A stretch of DNA of 9,440 nt. Origin: an uncultured Oscillospiraceae bacterium (GTDB lineage: Bacteria > Bacillota > Clostridia > Oscillospirales > Oscillospiraceae). The notes below the pieces were generated by a model, which was given only the letters and a program-made list of their open reading frames with translations, made no database searches and was not told where the DNA came from. The translations under genes and the position numbers were made by a program. Shown here in pieces: positions 5,104 through 9,440 of the stretch (position 1 is its first letter; each line of letters starts with the position of its first letter). Where the stretch lies: contig CAKTIH010000088.1 in NCBI GenBank assembly GCA_934565615.1, positions 1-9,440 of the forward strand. The letters run 5' to 3'.

Positions 5104-5898
5104 TTACTTCTTGGCCATGCCCTTCTGACGGGCATACTCAGCAGCGCCGAGAGCACCCATGAGCTGCGGGTCGGTCTTGAGGTTGACGACCTTGAGCTTC
5201 AGAACGTGCTCGATAGCTTCCTTCAGACCGTCGTTCTTTGCGCAGCCGCCGGTCAGGGTGATGCTGTCGGTAGCGCCGGCCTTCTTGGCCATGACGAAGC
5301 AGCGCTTTGCAACTGCCATCTCGATACCTGCTGCGATCTCATCCATCGGCTTGCCTTCGCCGACGAGGGTGATGACCTCGGACTCTGCGAAAACGGTGCA
5401 CTGTGCGGTGATGGGGATGACGTTCTTAGCAGTCAGAGAGAGCTTGGAGAACTCGGGCAGGCTCAGCTCGAAGGAACGTGCCATTGCCTCGAAGAAGCGG
5501 CCGGTACCGGCTGCGCACTTGTCGTTCATGGCGAAGTTCTTGACGGTGCCGTCGGTATCGATGCTGATACCCTTGACGTCCTGACCGCCGATATCGATGA
5601 TAGCCTTGACGGAAGGATCGGTCACGTGCACGCCCATAGCGTGGCAGGAGATCTCGGAGATGTTCTCATCCGCGAAGGGGACCTTGTTGCGGCCGTAGCC
5701 GGTACCGATGAGGTAGCTGAGATCCTTGGAATCCTTCAGGCCTGCCTTCTCGCAGACTTCCGCCATTGCGGCAACAGCGCTCTGCTCGGAGTTGATCTTG
5801 CTGCGGATGGTGGTATCGGCAACGATCTTGCCGGTCTCGTCAAGTATTACTGCCTTTGTGTAGGTGGAGCCTACGTCGCAGCCGCCGAAATATTTCAT
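5104..5898 (-). CDS. 2-hydroxyacyl-CoA dehydratase activator (ATPase, [4Fe-4S])
   Basis: The protein has 264 residues, the usual length for HgdC/HadI-type activators. It is a homodimeric ASKHA-fold ATPase that couples ATP hydrolysis to one-electron transfer into the dehydratase, starting the ketyl-radical dehydration. Visible motifs are the N-terminal phosphate loop GCDVGSTYTKAV (6-17), IGTGYGR (64-70), IIDIGGQDVKGI (100-111), NDKCAAGTGRF (125-135), AQCTVFAESEV (165-175) and TGGCAKNDG (216-224). Cys128 and Cys167 match the two positions per monomer that bridge the shared [4Fe-4S] cluster in characterised activators. The start is supported by GGAGGAAAGAAAA directly upstream of the ATG at 5898. 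It is the last gene of the operon, 33 nt after the small Cys-rich membrane protein gene, and ends just before a strong terminator. Function is firm at family level; the acyl-CoA served depends on the dehydratase partner. Confidence 0.95.
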   Translation of the reverse strand: MKYFGGCDVGSTYTKAVILDETGKIVADTTIRSKINSEQSAVAAMAEVCEKAGLKDSKDLSYLIGTGYGRNKVPFADENISEISCHAMGVHVTDPSVKAIIDIGGQDVKGISIDTDGTVKNFAMNDKCAAGTGRFFEAMARSFELSLPEFSKLSLTAKNVIPITAQCTVFAESEVITLVGEGKPMDEIAAGIEMAVAKRCFVMAKKAGATDSITLTGGCAKNDGLKEAIEHVLKLKVVNLKTDPQLMGALGAAEYARQKGMAKK

Positions 5899-5916
5899 TT
5901 TTCTTTCCTCCAGTTT

Positions 5917-5932
5917 ATTTACAGTGGTAAAT
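5917..5932 (-). other. Short dyad between the small membrane protein gene and the activator gene
   Basis: ATTTAC and GTAAAT form a perfect 6-bp A/T-rich inverted repeat around AGTG. It touches the TGA of the upstream gene and lies just before the activator's ribosome binding site. It is weak as an RNA hairpin and may be coincidental. Confidence 0.25.
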
Positions 5933-6168
5933 CAGTACTCGTACTTGGGAAACTTGTCTATCTCGTAAGGCGCCTTGAGCATATCCTTGCGCTCCATGTT
6001 ATCATAGTGCTTCTTGAGGAACGGCTCTACGACGTTGAAGAGAAGCTTGCCGTCGAGGTCAAAGAAGAACACGACGAACAGCGCAACATTTGCCAGAAGG
6101 GCAATGCCAATGAGCTTGCCGAAGAGCTTGCCGAGCTTGCAGCTGCCCTTGCACTTGCATTTTTTCAT
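5932..6168 (-). CDS. Small Cys-rich single-pass membrane protein in the dehydratase operon, function unknown
   Basis: The protein has 78 residues. I do not recognise the family. The gene is real by context: GGAGGAAGAAAAC precedes its ATG, 16 nt separate it from the upstream stop and 33 nt from the activator start, and it lies inside the operon. The N-terminus is strongly basic with a compact cysteine cluster, KKCKCKGSCK (Cys4, Cys6, Cys10). One hydrophobic segment follows (about 19-37, LIGIALLANVALFVVFFFD), then a polar, charged C-terminal half with a Tyr/Lys/Asp-rich end. The positive-inside rule puts the cysteine cluster in the cytoplasm. Possible roles, all inferred: a metal or iron-sulfur site, a membrane tether for the dehydratase or activator, or part of electron delivery. 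The three cysteines could also form a lipid- or redox-linked site. Nothing suggests a signal peptidase II lipobox. Confidence 0.78.
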   Translation of the reverse strand: MKKCKCKGSCKLGKLFGKLIGIALLANVALFVVFFFDLDGKLLFNVVEPFLKKHYDNMERKDMLKAPYEIDKFPKYEY

Positions 6169-6184
6169 GTTTTCTTCCTCCTAA

Positions 6185-7795
6185 TTACCATGTCATGGAG
6201 TCGTCAAAGTCAAGCAGAGACGGATCGAGCGGCTCTTCGTGCATGACGGTGCTCATGTAATCGTTGATTATGCGGCGGATCTCCATTCTGGAGACGGTGC
6301 GGCTGTCGGGCAGAGCATGCGGCATCCAGATCGCGGGGATGTTCCTGTCACGGAACTCGTCCTCGAACAGGCCGTGCAGACCCTGTGCGCCCTTGCACTG
6401 CAGCTGGTCATACATCATGACCATGTCGCAGTTGAACTTCTCTTTGTACTCCCACAGCTCGAAGAAGTGCTTCATGCCGCCGACGGCCATACGGCGCATC
6501 GGAGCCCACATATGGTACTGAGCCATATCTTCGAGGCAGTGCTCGTAGGTGTCAGTGCGGATGGTCATGTCGAACATCAGAGAGTCCATATTGATGATGA
6601 CGTTCAGACCCCAGCAGTTGTAAGCCCAAGTGCACCAGTTGGAGTAATACAGAGGTGCGCAGGACCATGCAATGACTCTGTGGCGGGTGTTGGGGAAGGA
6701 GTTGATCTTCTTCTCAACGCACTTGTTGAGGATCTTACGAACCTTTGCGTCGACTTCATGCCACACGGGCAGATCGCCGTACTGGCTCTGGTAGATACGG
6801 TAGAGCGCCTGTGCAACGCCGTTGACGGGGTAGTAGTTGGTGTGTGCGGCAACGTCCCACTTCTCCCACTCGAACTCCTGCAGCTTGTTCTGGGACTCTA
6901 TGCGCTCCTTGAGGACTTCCCAGTTGAAGGGAACGCCGGTCTGATCTTCAATGAACTTCCAGCACTCTTCGATCTCGTTCATGCAGTGCTTCTTGACCAG
7001 AGGATCATCGAAGAGCATGGGCATAGGCAGAGCGAAGAGAGGCTTGTCAAAGAACCAGTCCTGAAGCACGGAGGTAGAGACGGAAGCGTCACAGGCCTCG
7101 TTGCAGGTGATGACCATAGGCGCGTAGTCGGGAACGTCGTCAAGGACAAACAGACCGGACTCAGCCTGGCACATCGGGCACGGGTCGCCGGGCAGACCGA
7201 TGGACTGAACGGCGTCGATGTAGTTAAGGACGGTGTGGGAATTAACGTGGCAGGTGACAAAGTAGGGGATCATTTCCAGAGGAACATTCTGGAACTTATC
7301 GGACCAGGGGTAGAACATACCGCCCCAGACGGTCTCGTTATGGGCAATGGTGTGATAGTATGCGTCGTTCTTCTTGCCGCCGTGCAGCTTGGTGTCTGCG
7401 ACGAACATGCGCATGAACTGGACGATGGTCGCGTTGACCATGCCGCGGTAGTGCCATGCGGAGGCCTTCAGAGCCTCGCCGCGCATACCTTCCATGCCGC
7501 GGTCGAACCAGTGCAGAACGGGCAGATAGGTCTGGCCGACCCAGCGGTAGCGCCATACGCCCTTTGCAAAGTTCACGACGCCGCCGTACTTCATAACGTC
7601 CATGACCATGTGGATGTAGTTATACAGCCAGATGTTATAGAAGTAGTACATCGTGTCCTTTACGCCGCGCCACTCTCTGTGCTTGTAAAGGCCGGTCTTA
7701 TCTTCGCGGATGTCTCCCAGACGGCGCTCACCGTGGGGCTTGCCGTACCAGAAGTCCTTCATCAGCTTCTTGTAATCAATGTTCTTCTTAGCCAT
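6185..7795 (-). CDS. 2-hydroxyacyl-CoA dehydratase, alpha-type (HgdA-like) subunit, long form
   Basis: The protein has 536 residues. The ATG at 7795 is preceded by AGGAGGG and lies 1 nt after the stop of the beta-type subunit; an upstream in-frame extension exists but has no ribosome binding site. It belongs to the FldB/FldC, HgdA/HgdB dehydratase superfamily, which removes water from (R)-2-hydroxyacyl-CoA using [4Fe-4S] clusters and a ketyl radical. From memory of HgdA, PMVITCNEACDAS (226-238) aligns with its central Cys block, and MYDQLQCKGAQG (461-472) with the SCKPWSG region near its C-terminus. This makes Cys231 and Cys467 likely cluster ligands, with a third among Cys182, Cys206 and Cys209. 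The protein is longer than typical subunits (roughly 380-480 residues), because of an N-terminal region (about 1-170) very rich in Trp, Tyr, Met and His. A CPMC pair (206-209) is an extra feature. The exact substrate is not determinable. Confidence 0.85.
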   Translation of the reverse strand: MAKKNIDYKKLMKDFWYGKPHGERRLGDIREDKTGLYKHREWRGVKDTMYYFYNIWLYNYIHMVMDVMKYGGVVNFAKGVWRYRWVGQTYLPVLHWFDRGMEGMRGEALKASAWHYRGMVNATIVQFMRMFVADTKLHGGKKNDAYYHTIAHNETVWGGMFYPWSDKFQNVPLEMIPYFVTCHVNSHTVLNYIDAVQSIGLPGDPCPMCQAESGLFVLDDVPDYAPMVITCNEACDASVSTSVLQDWFFDKPLFALPMPMLFDDPLVKKHCMNEIEECWKFIEDQTGVPFNWEVLKERIESQNKLQEFEWEKWDVAAHTNYYPVNGVAQALYRIYQSQYGDLPVWHEVDAKVRKILNKCVEKKINSFPNTRHRVIAWSCAPLYYSNWCTWAYNCWGLNVIINMDSLMFDMTIRTDTYEHCLEDMAQYHMWAPMRRMAVGGMKHFFELWEYKEKFNCDMVMMYDQLQCKGAQGLHGLFEDEFRDRNIPAIWMPHALPDSRTVSRMEIRRIINDYMSTVMHEEPLDPSLLDFDDSMTW

Positions 7796-7796
7796 C

Positions 7797-9008
7797 TTAC
7801 TTGCCCTCCTGGATCTTCTTGATCTCAATGCTCTCAACAAAGGCCTGGAAGCGGGTACGCAGCTGGCCGGAGGCGGAATTTATGTATTCCTTCTCGATCG
7901 AGCACACGGGCAGACCGAAGTCACGCGGCAGCACGACCGTGTCTATGACGCGCTCATAGCTCCAGTATTCGCAGAACTTGTTGGAAGCGACTATGACGCC
8001 GTCGGCATGGTAGTTTCTGGCGAGGTCGGCAATGCGCTGCTTTCTTGCGCGCATGGTGTCCTGCGGCATGAAGCGCGGGCAGTTGGAGGTGTCGAGATAG
8101 TGGCGTGCGATAGCGTCAAGCGGCTCCTGGCCTTCCTTGACGACGATGGGGATACGGCTCTCGACGGCGCCGTAGCAGTAACGGTCGGCAACGACTTCCG
8201 CGCCGCAGCTCTCGATGAGCTTGGTGAAATCGGGGTCATCGTTCTCGGAGCCGCAGAGGACGACCTTGCAGCGGAACGGCCAGCGGTCGTCGGGCTCGCG
8301 GGTTTTGAGCTCTTCGGCGGTCTCGCGCAGGTAGGGGAGGATAAGCTCCTTCGGGCAGACCTGGCTGACGAGCTGGATGACGTGGAACTCATAGCCGGTG
8401 ATGGTGGGGTTATCAAGCTTGCGGTAGTCGCCGATCTCGTTTATCAGGCGGCAGACCTCATTGTGACGCTCGATGGTCTTCATGATGGCTTCATCGGAAA
8501 CATCGATGCCGAGGTTGTCATGCAGGGGCTGAAGAACATGGGCGCGAAGCTGCTCACGGAAGTGAACGTAGCCGTTCTCATTGTTCTTGAAGGGAACATC
8601 GGAGAATTCGCAGAAGAAATTATCGTTGTTGATAATTCTCATATCCTTGACGGAGTCAAGGTGCTTCTGCTGAAGGTGCTCCTGGAAGCGGCAGGTGCCG
8701 GTGCAGGTCTCGGTCGCCATCTGCGCATCGAGGAAGTTGAAGCCGCCCTCGAGAGCTCTCTCAAGAAGGCTTCTTGCATAGTGGCAGACACGCGCGGACA
8801 TATAGTAGGTCGCAATGTCAGGGGAAGTGCAGCGCGGCGCTCTCAGTCTGACGGAGAAGCAGCCGGGCAGGTCGAGAAGAACTTCAGGCATGAAGTAGCA
8901 GGTGTAGCCTATCGCGTACTTGCCTTCGGCCTTGGCCTTCTGGACAAGCTCGTTATTGGCTTCCTGAAGCAGATTCTCAAAGTAGATCAGATGCTTGAGA
9001 TCTTTCAC
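7797..9008 (-). CDS. 2-hydroxyacyl-CoA dehydratase, beta-type (HgdB-like) subunit
   Basis: The protein has 403 residues. The GTG start at 9008 (protein MKDLKHLIYFENLL) is chosen over the upstream in-frame ATG at 9077 because GGAGGG (minus strand, 9020-9015) sits 6 nt before it and because 9077 would overlap the predicted -10 element. KAEGKYAIGYTCYFMPEVLL (26-45) is the family's N-terminal G-(K/R)-x-x-(V/I)-G segment. By recalled alignment with HgdB, likely [4Fe-4S] ligands are Cys75, Cys102 and Cys346 (in ADGVIVASNKFCEYWSYE). The C-terminal GLPVCSIEKEYINSASGQLR followed by TRFQAFVESIE is typical of the superfamily. It is the first gene of the operon, pairs with the alpha-type subunit that follows after a 1-nt gap, and is served by the activator at the operon's end. 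Its Cys content (for example TETCTGTCR, 99-107) is higher than in classical HgdB, so substrate predictions from simple homology are unsafe. Confidence 0.88.
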   Translation of the reverse strand: MKDLKHLIYFENLLQEANNELVQKAKAEGKYAIGYTCYFMPEVLLDLPGCFSVRLRAPRCTSPDIATYYMSARVCHYARSLLERALEGGFNFLDAQMATETCTGTCRFQEHLQQKHLDSVKDMRIINNDNFFCEFSDVPFKNNENGYVHFREQLRAHVLQPLHDNLGIDVSDEAIMKTIERHNEVCRLINEIGDYRKLDNPTITGYEFHVIQLVSQVCPKELILPYLRETAEELKTREPDDRWPFRCKVVLCGSENDDPDFTKLIESCGAEVVADRYCYGAVESRIPIVVKEGQEPLDAIARHYLDTSNCPRFMPQDTMRARKQRIADLARNYHADGVIVASNKFCEYWSYERVIDTVVLPRDFGLPVCSIEKEYINSASGQLRTRFQAFVESIEIKKIQEGK

Positions 9009-9042
9009 AGATAACCCTCCAAATTTTTGTTTCCATTTTTCA

Positions 9043-9062
9043 GGGCGTGCAAAAACACGCCC
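9043..9062 (-). other. Leader hairpin of the dehydratase operon
   Basis: GGGCGTG (9043-9049) and CACGCCC (9056-9062) pair perfectly over 7 bp with a 6-nt loop. The hairpin falls in the predicted 5' untranslated leader, about 10 nt after the expected transcription start and upstream of the ribosome binding site. No T-run follows in the leftward direction, so it is more likely an mRNA-stabilising or protein-binding structure than an attenuator. Confidence 0.5.
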
Positions 9063-9078
9063 CCACTCACACAGCAAT

Positions 9079-9107
9079 ATTTTAACAAATCGTCAACAAA
9101 CTGTCAA
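9079..9107 (-). promoter_or_regulatory. Sigma-A-type promoter of the dehydratase operon
   Basis: On the minus strand, a perfect -35 box TTGACA (9107-9102) is followed by a 17-bp spacer and the -10 box TAAAAT (9084-9079, 5 of 6 consensus). Transcription should start near 9072, leaving a leader of about 60 nt before the GTG at 9008. The box quality indicates a strong promoter that would need repression or another layer of control if it is not constitutive. Confidence 0.85.
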
Positions 9108-9117
9108 TTATTAATTG
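9105..9117. promoter_or_regulatory. Perfect palindrome overlapping the -35 box (candidate operator)
   Basis: CAATTATTAATTG is a perfect 6-bp inverted repeat around one central base. It overlaps three bases of the TTGACA box and extends upstream, so a protein bound here would compete with RNA polymerase. It is A/T-rich, so chance cannot be excluded. Confidence 0.4.
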
Positions 9118-9145
9118 GGCAAAAGTGTCATAAAACACAACTTTT

Positions 9146-9166
9146 TTGTATGCAAATGCTATACAA
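9146..9166. promoter_or_regulatory. Upstream dyad (candidate regulator-binding site)
   Basis: TTGTAT (9146-9151) and ATACAA (9161-9166) are a perfect 6-bp inverted repeat with a 9-bp spacer, centred about 50 bp upstream of the -35 box. A spacing of this kind suits a dimeric activator or a distal operator. No regulator family can be assigned from the sequence. Confidence 0.35.
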
Positions 9167-9201
9167 TTTGCTGATTCGTGTCTAAACATGTGAACCTTTT
9201 A

Positions 9202-9440
9202 TTAACATTCGAACTTGAGAGACAAAATTTCGGAGGTTATGTAACCCTTTTCGGCGAGCGCGCGTCCCTGTATCATCCGCTCCGTTCCGCCGCCGCGGCC
9301 GTTTATCGCGGCGTTGATGCGTTTGGTTTCGCGGCGCAGGTCGACGCTTTTGCTGCCGATGATATAGCGCCAGCCGTCCTTGTCACTGCCGGAGAAAACC
9401 GCGGCGATGCCGCCGCATTTTTCCATCAGGAGATTTGTAA
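9202..9440 (-). CDS. DHHA1-domain protein, probably alanyl-tRNA editing (AlaX-like), C-terminal fragment
   Basis: The frame is open from the right window edge to the TAA at 9204-9202, giving about 79 C-terminal residues; an internal Met at 9426 is not taken as the start, because the frame continues beyond the edge. CGGIAAVFSGSDKDGWRYII followed by GSKSVDLR, then INAAINGRGGGTERMIQG, matches the C-terminal DHHA1 domain of alanyl-tRNA synthetases and free-standing AlaX-type editing proteins, with the Gly-rich GRGGG-x-x-x-M-x-QG signature. The family hydrolyses mischarged Ser- or Gly-tRNA(Ala). The aminoacylation or editing core is outside the window, so a DHH-family phosphoesterase is a weaker alternative. 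It lies upstream of and in the same direction as the dehydratase operon. No clear terminator is visible between them, so some read-through is possible. Confidence 0.75.
   Translation of the reverse strand, partial: TNLLMEKCGGIAAVFSGSDKDGWRYIIGSKSVDLRRETKRINAAINGRGGGTERMIQGRALAEKGYITSEILSLKFEC

Noticed and set aside
5083..9014. Long + strand open frames (387, 527 and 411 codons) opposite the dehydratase operon
   Set aside because: They mirror genes with recognisable family motifs, have no ribosome binding sites at sensible starts, and their translations are Leu/Val/Asp/His-rich shadows with no known domain. They result from codon bias on the sense strand.
9009..9077. N-terminal extension of the beta-type subunit to the ATG at 9077
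   Set aside because: It would place the start at the promoter's -10 region and translate through the leader hairpin. The GTG at 9008 has a GGAGGG ribosome binding site.

Overview
The window looks like chromosomal DNA from an anaerobic, moderately high-GC Clostridia member, most likely an Oscillospiraceae-type gut bacterium (inference). The basis is strong GGAGG-type ribosome binding sites, a SipW/TasA-type secretion locus, and an oxygen-sensitive 2-hydroxyacyl-CoA dehydratase operon typical of amino-acid-fermenting anaerobes. No rRNA, tRNA, CRISPR array or complete transposon was seen.

Left part (1-1200): the C-terminal end of a dihydrodipicolinate synthase/N-acetylneuraminate lyase family gene closes with a strong terminator. 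Next is a dead serine recombinase gene with a stop at its apparent second codon and another in mid-gene. It is followed by two related dyad sequences, each with arms of 9-10 bp around a 10-bp spacer, which may be old recombination sites.

Middle part (1200-5001, + strand): a cell-surface protein locus. In order it encodes a membrane-spanning, apparently sortase-anchored TasA/camelysin-like protein with a PPKTG motif; a second TasA/camelysin-like exported protein, overlapping the first by 4 nt; a SipW-type (Ser/His) signal peptidase with a cytoplasmic coiled-coil tail; a typical SipW-dependent TasA-like protein; and, after an unusual pair of overlapping hairpins, a broken gene for a LysM- and Pro/Thr/Glu-rich surface protein. 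The first, second and fourth proteins share a C-terminal GN-x-x-(Q/G)-type motif block and an upstream PG-x-T turn. I infer that they are paralogous substrates or partners of one surface-assembly system. No sortase gene is in the window.

Right part (5002-9200, - strand): two back-to-back terminators separate the convergent loci. The leftward operon has a near-consensus sigma-A promoter and encodes, in transcription order, a beta-type 2-hydroxyacyl-CoA dehydratase subunit, an unusually long alpha-type subunit, a 78-residue Cys-rich membrane protein of unknown function, and the ATP-dependent [4Fe-4S] activator. Together these would reductively dehydrate an (R)-2-hydroxyacyl-CoA. The substrate cannot be read from the sequence, and no CoA-transferase or 2-hydroxyacid dehydrogenase lies in the window. 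At the right edge is the C-terminal end of a DHHA1-domain protein, probably alanyl-tRNA editing.
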